Shown in pieces: positions 13,813-26,526 of a stretch of 64,000 bases of DNA. Source of the DNA: Tubiluchus corallicola. Its lineage: Eukaryota; Priapulida; Priapulimorpha; Priapulimorphida; Tubiluchidae. Made by a program: the position numbers and the translations under genes. The DNA lies in contig JAQGDQ010000371.1 in the NCBI GenBank assembly GCA_030141605.1, positions 124,001 to 188,000 on the forward strand, in the 5' to 3' direction. The notes under the pieces were generated by a model, which saw only the letters and a program-made list of their open reading frames with translations, searched no databases and had not been told where the DNA came from. How positions within the stretch are numbered: position 1 is the first letter of the stretch; each line of letters starts with the position of its first letter.

Positions 13813-16800
13813 TTATACATGCCTACACACACAGACCAATATATTATATAAAGCAGAGACATAAGTTAAAAACACAAAGCAAAGATTTTAATGGTTTATG
13901 AGGAAATCAAAAGTAAAATCATTTGAAAACATTTAATGGAAACCACAGAAAAATATTATAATTATTTAATACAGGCAATATAGAAAACTAAAAGAAATTC
14001 TAAGAAAGTGAAATCATTGCAAAATTCTTCGATGGAGACAATATAAAAATGTAAAGGAAAATAATTTTGAAAATTATTATTTAATACAAACAATACAGAA
14101 AACAAACTAAAAATTTATTTAGGCTGGAGAGCAAAAGTGTAACCATATTAACTAAACAAGTCATAAACAGGCAGCAATCACGTCAGTTTTGTGCAAACTT
14201 CTAGCAACACAAGTTTCCTCGTTACAATCGGGTTCTTTTCATCAAGAGAATCTGAGAACTAAGAACTGTAAGAATATAGTATTAATATATTTTTATTACG
14301 GAATTTGAAAATGAACGCAATACAGGACATTTAGGTGTCCCAGATAGGGCAGTACGGGACAGGGGACATGTCCCGTATATAAGGGACGTCTGGCAACCCT
14401 AGTAATACTACTAATTGTGTTGTGGTTGGTACTAATGGCAAAGGAAGCCAGTTGATTTTCAAATTTGTGTATGAAATTGCTGAATACTTGAGAACTGAAA
14501 TTTGACGCGTGTGTACATGTGAAAAATTCTAATTCCACGTGGTCTTTTTTAGTTTTTATTGTGCAATGGTAATGCCTACATGAATATGAAGTGATGTGAT
14601 GGTCTGATAAAATTAGGTTAAATAATGTGAGTGCTTACAGACAGGACAAAAGCTTTCCCATAGGTCTAGCCACTTGAAGCTTTGGCTCCAACACATTTTA
14701 AAGAACAACTCGGCAATCTGTATGTGAACAGCCTTTAAGGGAAATACTTATAGATGCCTAAGGCAGAACTAATTTTTAATTATCTGCAAGCGACTCAACG
14801 GGTCAAGAAAATAGGCATAAAGGTATTAAACTAATGAATCTTGAACCAAGGGTTGTATGCTCAGTTGATGTAGATTTTTTTTAAAATTTTCTTACATATA
14901 CATAACAGATGTATGTTCCGGGAACTTTATCAAATGTAAATAACGTGATGATAGATATCGGCACTGGCTACTTCGTGGAGAAGGTAAAAATTTTTACTTT
15001 TCCTCATATCTTACAAGTAATTAATCATGTATGATAAATATGTAGTTTTTGAGTAGGCTAGTCAGACTTTTGCTCGTTATTTCTACATTAAATAATGGTT
15101 TTTGAAATCTCTGAAGTTGCTAGGTGTGAAAACGCCAGTTTTTTAAAATTTTGATAAAGTATTTAAACATATTTAAATTGAAACTTCAGTATTTTAGCTA
15201 GCTGGCTGTGCTTTTCTTAATTGGCTAAGATGTGTAGTAAGTACTGCTTGGTATCTGACTGCTGGAAGCTGTATTTTGCGAGAATGCACTGATGCACAAA
15301 TTTCCAAGTACTTAAATTATACTAACAATAAAAGCTCTTTATTACTAGTTCTTTTTCGTACATGCTGCTAAATACAGGCAGTATTTATTATTTACATGGT
15401 ACATTACATTAATGCATGTTACTATAATACAAAGTCCCACTCAATAACGACTATTACCAATGTTATAAAGACGCGAAACCTTAAATTGCTATTAATCTTT
15501 AACTTGCCAAATATGCTTGGAATGGCGTGTCGCAAAGATAGTTGTTTTGGCTCTCATGCTGAAAAAACATGTTTTGCTTTGTTTATTTTTTTCAATTAAG
15601 TTCAAGTCTTTACGATCAGTGCTTTGTTGGAGTAGTATACAGTGTTCCCTCGGAGTAGTATACAGTGTTCCCTCACTTATCGCGGGTGTTCCGTTCCAGG
15701 CCCACCCGCGATAACTGAATTTCCACGAAGTAGGGATGCTATACTTATTTTAGTAGTTATACATTATTTTATCAACCCTCCCCACACTTTTATACATAAC
15801 CGTTTCCCATTCCCTTAATAACTTTTCCCATACTGTACATCGGCAAGTAGCATCTCAAGCGGGCGCAAGCACTACATTTCGTTTTTGGTGTGTGTTCATC
15901 TGCTGAATAAATACACTATTTACTGTAAATGGTAATTTTTTTATGATTTAATATTCTTTAAATGTTAGAATTAATATTTTTAATAGATTTTTATATTTTT
16001 GTGATTTTTTATGCAAAATTCATCAAATCTATACATTACTGTACAATACGTATTACGCATGTGCAAAAATACTTTAGACGGAGTACCGCAAAAACCCGCG
16101 AAACAGCGAAAATACCGCGATAAATATTTTACATTAATTTTTTTGAAAACCCGCGAAACAGCGAGTCCACGATAAACGAACCGCGAAGTAGCAGGGGAAC
16201 ACTGTACTTGGGTTGGTCAATTTTTGGTGAATTGGTGTTTTTAAGCACTTCAGGTGCTACATTCATAACACTAAAGCATCATTTGTGATAAAAATTTGTT
16301 TACAAAAGTTACTATTCTTGTTGTAGATTTATTGTTGCTGTTGTTGTTGTTGCAGACCGTTGAGGAGGCGCAGAAATATTTCAAGAGAAAAATTGAATTT
16401 GTCACCAAAAACATGGAAAAAATTCAGCCACTTTTACAAGAAAAGTTCAAAATCAAACAAGGTATAAATTTCCCTATTAATAATTTAACGATGAAATATA
16501 CAAGTCATGGTCGATGCTTGTTTGGATTCTTTTAATAATTAGTTTGTTATTGGGTTATTGATTTTGTTTGTCAACGAGTAAATTTCTCTTTTCCTTTATA
16601 TTTATATTTAGATTTATTGCATGTAATGCTAGTGTGTAGCAATCTAACTTCCTTGCTGGAGCTGACTAGGACACCGATCTAGTAATTGCTGTTGTACCAG
16701 CTGCACACTAGAATGTCACCTAGTTAAAAAAGCTTCCTGGTTTAGTGAAGCATTGGCTTTTAAAAAGAATATAATAAAAAAGCCGACACCCGTAGTAACT

Positions 16801-19800
16801 CATGGGCAGTCACTCAGTAAACGCTCTGACTAGCTCACACTTTGTCTCTGGTAAGGCAGACTCTTGAACTGCTTTTAAGTTTGGCAAACCAGGCTCTATT
16901 GGAAGGAGTTACTCTCATCACATATCTGTTATGATTGCAATATTTGGGACAGTGAAGTCAAAAAAGTGAGTTATCTGAAAATAAACAAGTCGAACACCAA
17001 ACTTGCTATACAGTGTTTTTCTCTCACAATGCAGTGTACTGCCAAACGCTCGTCAAAGTGATAGTTACCCACAACGCAGTGTTTTTCTCTCACAATGCAG
17101 TGTACTGCCAAACGCTCGTCAAAGTGATAGTTACCCACAACGCAGTGTTTTTCTCTCACAATGCAGTGTACTGTCAAACGTTCATCAAAGTGATAGTTAC
17201 CCACAACGCAGTGTTTTTCTCTCACAATGCAGTGTACTGTCAAACGTTCGTCAAAGTCATAGTTACCCACAATGCAATAACAAGTTTTTGGCAGGTCTGG
17301 ATTATTGAAATTTACTAGCAGAGTTTTTTTTTTAATTTTGCTTCCTACAGTATTGCTAGTGCACGAATACAATTTCATGGAAGTGTACAAACAAAAATTA
17401 TAGGAAAGGCTTACGGGCAAGGGAACTCTTCTGATTTCGATTTGTTTTTATGTTACGTATTCATGTCAGCAGTAACTCTGAAAGAGATTCAAAAAGTTAT
17501 GTTAAGGCTGTTTTGAACCAGCTACATTTAAGCAATGAAAAACTGTATGAAGTAATCAAAGTCAGGGGAAAAAAAGAAAAGAGGTACCTAGTAGGGGTCT
17601 ATCATGGTAATATCAGTTCTGTTGCCATACCGGTGAAAATGTATTTATTGTTATGGAACTAGAAGTACTTCTGTCACAGTTAAAGTCTAAAAAATGCAAA
17701 ATGTTATCAACCTGTAAAGAAAGAAATGTAACATTGGGTATAAATAGAAAAAAATTAGTGCGTGGAAAAATTGAACCGATAAATGTTCATATAACTTTAA
17801 TATCCCACAATTAAAAAGATTTAGTGTGTGGGAAAATTGAACCAATAAACATTCATGTAACTTTAATATACCACAAATAAAAAGATTTAGTGTGTGGGAA
17901 AATTGAACCAATAAACATTCATATAACTTTAATATCCCACAAATAAAAGGATTTAGTGTGTGGGAAAATTGAACCAATAAACATTCATGTAACTTTAATA
18001 TCCCACAAATAAAAAGATTTAGTGTGTGGGAAAATTGAACCAATAAACATTCATATAACTTTAATATCCCACAAATAAAGAGATTTAGTGCATGGGAAAA
18101 TTGAACCAATAAACATTCATGTAACTTTAATATCCCACAAATAAAAAGATTTAGTGTGTGGGAAAATTGAACCGATAAACGTTCATGTAACTTTAATATA
18201 CCACAAATAAAAAGATTTAGTGTGTGGGAAAATTGAACCGATAAACATTCATATAACTTTAATATCCCACAAATAAAAGGATTTAGTGTGTGGGAAAATT
18301 GAACCGATAAACATTCATGTAACTTTAATATCCCACAAATAAAGAGATTTAGTGCGTGGGAAAATTGAACCAATAAACATTCATGTAACTTTAATATCCC
18401 ACAAATAAAAAGATTTAGTGTGTGGGAAAATTGAACCGATAAACGTTCATGTAACTTTAATATACCACAAATAAAAAGATTTAGTGTGTGGGAAAATTGA
18501 ACCGATAAACATTCATATAACTTTAATATCCCACAAATAAAAGGATTTAGTGTGTGGGAAAATTGAACCAATAAACATTCATGTAACTTTAATATCCCAC
18601 AAATAAAAAGATTTTAATGTGTGGGAAAATTGAACCAATAAACATTCATATAACTTTAATATCCCACAAATAAAAGGATTTAGTGCGTGGGAAAATTGAA
18701 CCAATAAACATTCATGTAACTTTAATATCCCACAAATAAAAAGATTTAGTGTGTGGGAAAATTGAACCAATAAACATTCAGTGGGAAAATTGAACCAATA
18801 AACATTCATATAACTTTAATATCCCAAAAATAAAAAGATTTAGTGTGTGGGAAAATTGAACCAATAAACATTCATGTAACTTTAATATCCCAAAAATAAA
18901 AAGATTTAGTGTGTGGGAAAATTGAACCAATAAACATTCATGTAACTTTAATATCCCACAAATAAAAAGATTTAGTGTGTGGGAAAATTGAACCAATAAA
19001 CATTCATGTAACTTTAATATCCCACAAATAAAAAGATTTAGTGTGTGGGAAAATTGAACTAATAAACATTCATGTAACTTTAATATCCCACAAATAAAAA
19101 GATTTAGTGTGTGGGAAAATTGAACCAATAAACATTCATGTAACTTTAATATCCCACAAATAAAAAGATTTAGTGTGTGGGAAAATTGAACCAATAAACA
19201 TTCATGTAACTTTAATATCCCACAAATAAAAAGATTTATTGTGTGGGAAAATTGAACCAATAAACATTCATGTAACTTTAATATCCCAAAAATAAAAAGA
19301 TTTAGTGTGTGGGAAAATTGAACCAATAAACATTCATGTAACTTTAATATCCCACAAATAAAAAGATTTAGTGTGTGGGAAAATTGAACCAATAAACATT
19401 CATGTAACTTTAATATCCCACAAATAAAAAGATTTAGTGTGTGGGAAAATTGAACCAATATACATTCATGTAACTTTAATATCCCACAAATAAAAAGATT
19501 TAGTGTGTGGGAAAATTGAACCAATAAACATTCATGTAACTTTAATATCCCACAAATAAAAAGATTTAGTGTGTGGGAAAATTGAACCAATAAACATTCA
19601 TGTAACTTTAATATCCCACAAATAAAAAGATTTAGTGTGTGGGAAAATTGAACCAATAAACATTCATGTAACTTTAATATCCCACAAATAAAAAGATTTA
19701 GTGTGTGGGAAAATTGAACCAATAAACATTCATATAACTTTAATATCCCACAAATAAAAAGATTTAGTGTGTGGGAAAATTGAACCAATAAACATTCATG

Positions 19801-20217
19801 TAACTTTAATATCCCACAAATAAAAAGATTTAGTGTGTGGGAAAATTGAACCAATAAACGTTCATATAACTTTAATATCCCACAAATAAAAAGATTTAGT
19901 GTGTGGGAAAATTGAACCGATAAACGTTCATATAACTTTAATATACCACAAATAAAAAGATTTAGTGTGTGGGAAAATTAAACCGATAAACATTTATATA
20001 ACTTTAATATACCACAAATACGTAATTGAGCATATAATTGTAATGAATCACAAATAAATACAAAGACAGATTCATCTTGTGCAGCTACAGAAGCAGTGCT
20101 ACATTAAATTTATAAAAAATGAACCTTTTTTGCTTTCTTACAGCTGTGGTAGAAATGTTGCAGATGAAGATGCAAGCTCAAATAGCGGCTAAGCAGCAGG
20201 GTTCCGCCAAGACATAG
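9592..20217 (+). CDS. PFDN5: Prefoldin subunit 5 (five exons, complete)
   Basis: This alpha-type subunit of the hexameric prefoldin chaperone hands unfolded actin and tubulin to the CCT chaperonin in the cytosol. Exons: 9592-9678, 13061-13195, 14909-14983, 16356-16461 and 20144-20217; all introns are GT-AG and phases agree (0,0,0,1). The product is 158 aa, against 154 in human. Visible landmarks are the N-terminal LPVQQLELLRQQVEQE helix, the central PLTSSMYVPGTL hairpin, the IDIGTGYFVEKT strand, the FKRKIEFVTKNMEKIQP C-terminal coiled coil and a Lys/Gln-rich tail. The start ATG sits in caacATGGCG, a good context, and matches family length. The introns are rich in transposons and hold two minisatellites, but no splice site is disturbed. 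The orthology call is strong; the family has no close paralogue with this PLTSS motif. Confidence 0.96.
12044..12539. mobile_element. Non-autonomous hAT-like element D, copy 1
   Basis: The ends are inverted: cagtggcggctcgta on the left and tacacgagccgccattg on the right. The 8-bp flanks cctgcaag (12036-12043) and gctgtaag (12540-12547) differ at two positions, as an old target duplication would. A related element lies inverted at 26527-26965. The internal short frames on both strands show no transposase. It lies in intron 1 of the prefoldin gene. Confidence 0.8.
12571..12911 (+). mobile_element. tRNA-derived SINE, copy 1
   Basis: The head looks like a tRNA. Its A box is tttagtctagtgg, the anticodon-like loop is ctttccgtc (tRNA-Gly-like) and the B box is gagttcgaacc. 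The body continues with gtcataccaaagacttt, then atggtacc and ggtaataat, which are shared with 43130-43330. It ends in a simple-repeat tail of ATT then AGT triplets. RNA polymerase III transcription is inferred from the boxes. It is not a tRNA gene, because the acceptor stem does not pair. Confidence 0.8.
13781..13809. repeat. (AT)n microsatellite
   Basis: Perfect dinucleotide AT tract in prefoldin intron 2. Confidence 0.9.
14290..14401 (-). mobile_element. Terminal fragment of a DNA transposon
   Basis: Read on the minus strand, the sequence starts ctagggttgccagacgtccc and continues with several nested gggac/gtccc palindromes. That pattern is typical of the ends of some hAT-type elements. I could not find the opposite end, so this is a solo or broken copy. 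Confidence 0.45.
15663..16204. mobile_element. Tigger/pogo-like non-autonomous element E, copy 1
   Basis: Begins cagtgttccctcacttatcg and ends with the inverted ccgcgaagtagcaggggaacactg pattern. It is flanked by TA on both sides, the insertion target of Tc1/mariner-type transposases. Internal aaaacccgcgaaacagcga motifs occur twice near the right end. A sister copy lies at 58204-58661. The left flank carries an extra duplicated segment: ggagtagtatacagtgttcc occurs twice in tandem from about 15629. The element lies in prefoldin intron 3. Confidence 0.82.
17011..17274. repeat. 66-bp minisatellite, 4 units
   Basis: Four exact-length 66-bp units begin at 17011, 17077, 17143 and 17209, each starting cagtgtttttctctcacaat. 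The last two share changes (gtcaaacgtt) absent from the first two, which suggests duplication as a block. The multiple-of-three unit keeps frames open on both strands without coding meaning. It lies in prefoldin intron 4. Confidence 0.92.
17749..20018. repeat. 66-bp minisatellite, about 34 units
   Basis: A different 66-bp unit, containing gatttagtgtgtgggaaaat, tgaaccaataaacattca and actttaatatcccacaaata. The right half is nearly homogeneous. The left half shows a four-unit (264-bp) higher-order pattern set by cgataaacgtt and ataccaca variants. One truncated unit lies at about 18778. The long minus-strand open frames (22-residue repeats) are by-products of the unit length. The array ends only about 125 bp before the last prefoldin exon. 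Confidence 0.93.
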
Positions 20218-23200
20218 AAATTTTGTACAACACTGTTTTAGTCGTATTTCTGTTCTTTGATCTGATGACCTTCTTGACCGTGTGAAAGAAACTGGAATTC
20301 ACACTATGACACACCGCAGGCAACAGCTTTGGACTACCTAACTAATTAATGAGAGTTAACACAAATTTATTTAAAAGATTAGATTACATTTGAATCCAGT
20401 TCTAAGAGTTGAATTTTGTTTGTTTGTTTGCTTGTTCATTTGTTGACAAAACACCATCTCGTTGGTGACATCTCTAAATGTCGCTTTTTGGGGACTCATT
20501 AAGTCTGAGATGCGACTTATGCTCTCGCAAATAATTCGTTATGCTGATAATGACACCTGATGTGATTGGCCATTGTTCTTGATTTCCTAGCTGACCAGGG
20601 TTTACGGAAGTACACCACAATTTCCATTACTTACACGTGTGTATTCGGTTTCTTTTTCCCCTCAATCAGGTCAGTCCACTAGTAACATCTGTTATCTTAC
20701 TCTAGTGAATCTAGTCAGAAAACGTTCCCTCCTTTAACTGGTTCATTTGCCCAACTCAAAACTTAGTAATTAAACAATTTAGTCTTCAATCATCAACTGT
20801 TAATTGCAAAAGCTCAAATTATAGTAGCAAAATTGGAAAGTTTATAAACAACATAAACATCTGTTTAGCTCTTATATCTATAGATGTATTATTTCAGCTA
20901 TTAAGTATAGATAAATATCAGTGGTACTAAACATTTTGTAATTTGGCTTTTTTCCCACTTTTTGTAACTGTATTTCTCCCTAATAACATTCCTCTGTATA
21001 AGGATGATAAAAAAGATTTTTGCTATAGCTTGTATCGTAAACAGTACATTTGGTCCTAACTTGGAAAACTTATGACACCTGTGGTGTTCAACATTTGCAC
21101 CCCTCTAACATAATGATTATATAATGAACTAGTGGTTTGAGGACTCTTAATAAGTAATACTACATTTCCAAAACATATATTTTAAACCAAAAGATATTTG
21201 TGCGATTTTTTTCTACATTTTGATTTGTTATTATTAACTTTTTGATATTGACCATAGAGTTAGAGTTTCTGTATGCATTCATTATTATCGTTTTTGTGGA
21301 TACTCTTCTTTTGCTACTTTTCTGGTTGCTGTTGTCTTTGTGGTATCACCTTTTAGAAAAAGTCTAAAGCTCCTATGATTTACAATGGATTGTCATGAGA
21401 CTTTACACGAGTATACTAGAACAAACTCCACATTGACGGAATCCAATTTTCAATCTGCCATTTTGAACTCAAAGTGTCAGCAGTAACATCACTTTCGAGA
21501 AAAGCCTCTAGCGCTTCACTATTTGTTAACTGATCATCATGAAATTTTACAGGAATATACTAGAGCGAATTCTACAGCAACTGACAGAGTCAGATTTTCG
21601 ATTTGCCCTTTTAAAATTCAAAATGGCAACATTGACATTATTTCTAATCCACAGCCTCGAGTTCAGCAAGTTACTTAACCATTAGTTCAAGTTGAACTTG
21701 TTGTATTTGTCGTGCGCTAAGAGCAGTTTTCGCATATTCATTATAAATCCATTATAAGTTTTTCTTGTATGATAATCGATATGTTCACTCAAGCACTCAA
21801 AAGTGCATTTTTTCCATGAGCTCATAATTACTCAGTGTTATATACGGCTGTAAATGTTGATATTGCAGAAGTATGTGCATTAATTTTCCTTGTGCTTGCT
21901 ATTTTCCATTCTTTTGCTTTATCATTTTTCACTTGCCAAATGTATGAGCTGTCAATGCATATTATAAAGCTGAAGTCTTATATCTGTTTGTATGTGGTGT
22001 GGTATGAGTTTGTAGTTATACAAAATGTTAGCTTAAGAAAGCAATTAAAACATTGATTGATTCACACAATAGCTTTTTATCTTTGGTAATCATTTCATTG
22101 CACGTTGTGCTTGAACGATTATTCTATAATAGTTTGATGTAAAAGAGCTGCAGTAAATGCTGCTGCTGATTATGAACTGAGTGAGATTAGTTGTTATTTG
22201 TTTTAGGTTATGAGTACAAGTAATTATTTAAGTCTCTTCATGGCCGGACTTGAGTGCATGCTGTTGTGTAAATCTCACAAAAAATTGAGATCGTTGCAGA
22301 AAGCATAGCAAGTGCACCAATAAACACAAAAAAACTAAAACAACATTTGACTATGGCTATAAGAATTATTTTATGTACTAGTTTTAGTTCCTTCACAGAA
22401 TTATATAAAAGGGGGAAGTACAAACATATCCATAAACAAGAAATGTTGTTGCAGAACAATTGTACCACAAATTGTAGTATGCTAGAGAGAGAGAGTCTTG
22501 GATCTCCGTGATGATTGTGCTGCTGGTCTGAAATTGCAAGATGCGTGAAGCTTCCACGCTAAATATTGCTGTTGTGACAGATTTTTGATTCATTCAGCGA
22601 TGCTTTAACGTAGTAAATAATTGATTATTCTATTCTGTATTATTACTTGTTGTTTTGAATATTATGTTAAAACTTCTGTCATCTTGCATTATTGTTATAT
22701 TGATGCAGTTGTAAAAATAAACTTGTAAATGACTTTTGAGTCCTTCGCCGCCTACCGTGGATACACTCGATCCTCTTCACCACCAGTGGCGAGCAAACCG
22801 ACGTCAATAAAAAGTGTCTGTTTGCGAGATCAACTTGTTTCACAAGTCACACCAAATATCATTTACGTCAACTTGCCATTACTGTTCACTCGTCTAATTA
22901 TATTTTTACTTTCAACAGCTCATTAACATACATCCTAGTCAGTAGTAATTTATGTATGTTCCATTCACTTATATCTTGCGTAGATAGGAACAACTTACAC
23001 AGCTTTACATTCAAAAAGATGCTCAGTAGTATCCTCTGCTTCTTGGCATTTAAGATCCCCTTTATACAGATTTTTGAAATTTGTTTTAACATCTCCCATA
23101 TTAAGTCTAATTGACATAATATCTTTCACACCGTCTAGCCTATATTTTTCGACATACATTTGTCATTGGAAAGTTCTGTCTTTTAAAAACCCCAATTTTG

Positions 23201-24289
23201 TCATAGTTTCCTATTTTAGTTTTAAGCTTTTTTCTATAAATAAATAAATTTCATTCTTTGTATACTTTTCCATTTTGATTTGGTTATTACATTTATATTC
23301 ACTGTATTTATATCAATATTATATTTACTCATGATGCGTTTAATTTCTGAATACCAACATTTATCATATTGCCTCCACTATATTACTGTTTTGCATCTAT
23401 ATTGCGTATCGGTCGCTTGCCTTGGATCCTTTATGAGTTGACATGTGCGTGCTGATTTCTAAATAAATTCGATTTGAAAATAACGTAACAAATCAGCCCG
23501 TTTTGCGCTTAAGATTTTTTTGCCTTTCTTATTGTCGACAGTTACCGACGGTAACTAAAACTGTGTCAGTCTTGACGGCGAGTTCTTTTATTTTAGAATT
23601 TTGCCTGTCAAATGTCTGAAGTGGACGCAACGGGCATATGATGATTGTTCGACAGCAGCTGCTGCCGCGCTGCATAAGTCTTTGCTCCGGTTAGCTACCA
23701 AACTAGCTTGTCAGTGGAAAATAAAATTATAGTTTTTGCTCAAATGCGTTGCTTGCTCTGTCTAACTAGTCTAGAAAAAAGTCGTCTGGTTCGATAATCA
23801 AAAATTATTACAGAAATAGTTTTCGGACTTAAAACCAGTTTGGTGTGACGGTTATGTGTTGGGCCCGGTAATGATGGTCTTTAATCGTTCTATGATTATA
23901 ACCTCACGGGGAAGAACGCCTTGTTCAACCATTTTACTTTTAGTTTTAGGATTTGATTGGTAAATTGTAATCAACCTACTAGCTCACCTGATCTGAATTC
24001 AGGTCAGACCTAAGCTGGCCTACTTACAGAGTACAGTCAATTTATATGTTGTTATTTTCTAGAAAACTTTATAAAATTTAGTATTAAATTTTGTATGTCT
24101 GTGTTTTTGTAGAGTTTAATTCAATTTTATTTTCTCAGTAGCAGTTAAAATTCGTCATAATTATTTTTACATTTCATTGCAGCTGAGAAGGAGCAGCAAA
24201 AGACCTATTGGTCACTTGATCAGCTGCCCCTTATTAAAAATACAAGTTTACTCACAGGCTCATGACATTTTTAGGTGTTTGTGCATATA
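20218..24289. other. Prefoldin 3' flank and intergenic region
   Basis: No further coding was recognised. Candidate polyadenylation signals (AATAAA) occur at about 22319 and 22717, but both are far from the stop codon and I cannot choose between them. The stretch holds the imperfect duplication at 21390-21660, annotated separately. Confidence 0.5.
21390..21660. repeat. Diverged tandem duplication, about 146 bp unit
   Basis: The segments starting at about 21390 (catgagactttacacgagta) and about 21536 (catgaaattttacaggaata) align along most of their length, including tatactag and the aatc/agtcagattttc stretch. The two copies have diverged markedly. The function is unknown. Confidence 0.6.
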
Positions 24290-24880
24290 TAAAAGGCAAA
24301 TGTAACAAAAATCAACTCAACACAGAAATGCAATTCAAAGCATAACAAGGCATAACATCAAGCAAAAAATTAATGAAATTCAATGTAGAAAAATAATAAT
24401 ATCAAACAAAAAAAAGCAACAAAAATCTACTCAAAGCGAAAATGCAGTTCCACTCAGAATAAAAAGAAGTTATCACAAGCAATGCAAAACAGAATTTAAC
24501 TCATGGCAAAAAATTATATCAAACAAAATGAAACTCAAAGCGAAAATTTTATAAAGCAAAAGCAATTCTACTGAAGGTAAAAGAATTTGTCAAAACCAAA
24601 GCAAAACAGAATTCAGCCTAGAGCAAAAATTATATCACACAAAAGCAACAAAATCAAACTCAAAGCGAAAATTTTATAAAGCAAACGCAATTCAACTGAA
24701 AACAAAAGAAATTATCACAAGCAAAACAAAACAGGATTCACTTAGGGCAAAAATTATATCACACAAAAGCAACAAAATCAAACTCAAGAGCAAAAACAAA
24801 ATTCAGTTTAAAGCAAAACATATATCAAGCAACAGTAACAAAAATCAGCGCAAGGCGAAAACTAAAAACATCATGTTGTT
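24290..24880. repeat. Degenerate A-rich tandem repeat, period about 125 bp
   Basis: Phrases such as gcgaaaattttataaagcaa, aaaattatatcacacaaaag and actcaaagcgaaaa recur at about 125-bp spacing (for example 24541 and 24666), giving about four decayed units. It lies just upstream of the LRAT-domain gene. Confidence 0.7.
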
Positions 24881-24973
24881 CGTTTTGCAGTTTAGAATCT
24901 AGGTCATATTGAATTTACTTCTTTATGTTTTGTAATCTTTTAGGTAATGTTTGAAAAAAAAACTCAGTGTTAG

Positions 24974-25582
24974 ATGGAATACATTCATGTTATTCAGAGA
25001 TCTGAACTGAAACATAGTGATCACATCTATGTGTGGCGGTTAGGGTATAGCCATCATGGCATCTGGGACGGATCTAAAGTAATTCACTATGCTTCTCCAT
25101 TTGGTACTGGAAACACTAAACAAGGTGCTGTAGTCAGACGTGATTCCTTAGATATTTTTCTCAATGGTGGTCAGTTACGTCTGTATCTCTATGGTGTGTC
25201 TGAAGCTGAGTGGTTTCTGAAACTTCGCGGAACCTGCTGTATGAAGGAAAGTGATCCTTCGGCTGTTGTCTTACAAAGAGCTAAGTCTCTCATTGGTCAG
25301 GGTAACTATGATTTCTTCCGTAACAATTGTGAACACTTTGCACTGTGGTGCAAGTTAGGTCATAGATGCACTGACGTTCCTAACCAGTCAACATCTGCTG
25401 TGATCAATGCTGTGTGGGCCATAACTACGCCGATTCGTGGCCTGGGATTATTTGCATTAAATACACTTGACTCTGTCGATGTAAGTGCTATAAATAATGC
25501 TGTGAGTAATCTTGTTAGCAGAGAACATGCACAAGCTGGCTCTGTGAATGAGGATAATAATCTCAACAACAACAAAATTTAA
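24974..25582 (+). CDS. LRAT-domain protein (predicted acyltransferase/phospholipase)
   Basis: The open frame encodes 202 aa of the LRAT/HRASLS (NlpC/P60-like thiol) family. These enzymes use a His-His-Cys triad to move or release acyl chains from phospholipids, usually at membranes. The catalytic pattern is visible: YSHHGIW with His28, VIHY with His38, and NNCEHFALWC with nucleophile Cys119. A VVRRDSLDIF segment matches the usual middle of the fold. After the domain comes a mainly apolar stretch (about 138-166) that may contact membrane, then an Asn-rich tail. The ATG directly follows gttag, so an upstream non-coding or coding exon is possible. A candidate polyadenylation signal lies at 26010-26015. 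It could be a PLAAT-like or an invertebrate-specific LRAT-domain protein; I do not assign a symbol. Confidence 0.85.
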   Translation: MEYIHVIQRSELKHSDHIYVWRLGYSHHGIWDGSKVIHYASPFGTGNTKQGAVVRRDSLDIFLNGGQLRLYLYGVSEAEWFLKLRGTCCMKESDPSAVVLQRAKSLIGQGNYDFFRNNCEHFALWCKLGHRCTDVPNQSTSAVINAVWAITTPIRGLGLFALNTLDSVDVSAINNAVSNLVSREHAQAGSVNEDNNLNNNKI

Positions 25583-26474
25583 GCAAATTACAATATCGTA
25601 CTTCAAAAAATCTTTGATTTAGGTTTCGGTAATGAATTACGTTGTATTTCGTAGTAATGAAGATGTTCTGAAAATGAAACTGATTTTGCATTTTGTTTTG
25701 CAGAAGTTCCTAAGGCTTAGAAAGGTGCTTATCATGATTTAGTAGCCAAAAGAGAATTTACATGTTGATGCAGTTGCTGTTTTTCTAATATGTATGTTAT
25801 TATAGTCTGAGAAAATGGAATGGAGTGTTAATTTATGCAGACAGAATTTATACCTCTGCTTAAGACTGTATTATTACAGAGATGTAGAGATTTATTGGCA
25901 TATGAAAAATGTAACAACACCACATAACAAACGAAACAACATCTAGTGAGATGTATATTATTGTATAGGCGGCCATAACAAAAACGAAAAAATACGAATT
26001 ATATATTAAAATAAACGACAACAACGTATCACAAAATTTAAAATACATTCTGATGACATAAATATTTAATTTAAGTCTGACTATAAGCAATTGCTCTTGT
26101 TGATAGATAATAGGCAATTCTTATGGTAGTAAATAATTATAAATATATTATTTTGTGTAAAAACATACAAATTATGTGTACTTTAATTTATATTTCTACT
26201 GTCAATGCAGTCGAATGCAAATTTACAAACAAAAGCTACAATTTCAGTATCATTAGATGCTAAAAGAAATATAAATTTGTTTTTGTTTGACGTATTGTAG
26301 AAGTCTGGGCAAAAGTTATTAATTTTACTGAAAAAGACAGACCATAGGTGGTTACGTTTTGTGCATCGTAGTAACAAGTGTGCCTCATCTTCTATTTCAT
26401 CTAAATTGGAATGTTGACAAATTCGTTGTTAATGTGATATCTTATGTGGTTTGTGATGTCTTCCTGCTTTTATA

Positions 26475-26526
26475 GCTAGTGTGTGTGTGTGTGTGCGCGC
26501 GTGCGTGCGTGAATGTGTGTGTGCTG
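26475..26526. repeat. (GT)n / (GC-GT)n microsatellite
   Basis: A run of GT with GCGC and GTGC interruptions, directly abutting the left end of the hAT-like element that follows. Confidence 0.85.

Noticed and set aside
17687-19854. Minus-strand frames coding 22-residue repeats (up to 358 codons)
   Set aside because: Product of the 66-bp minisatellite; similar openness in the truncated and shifted parts shows no selection for frame.
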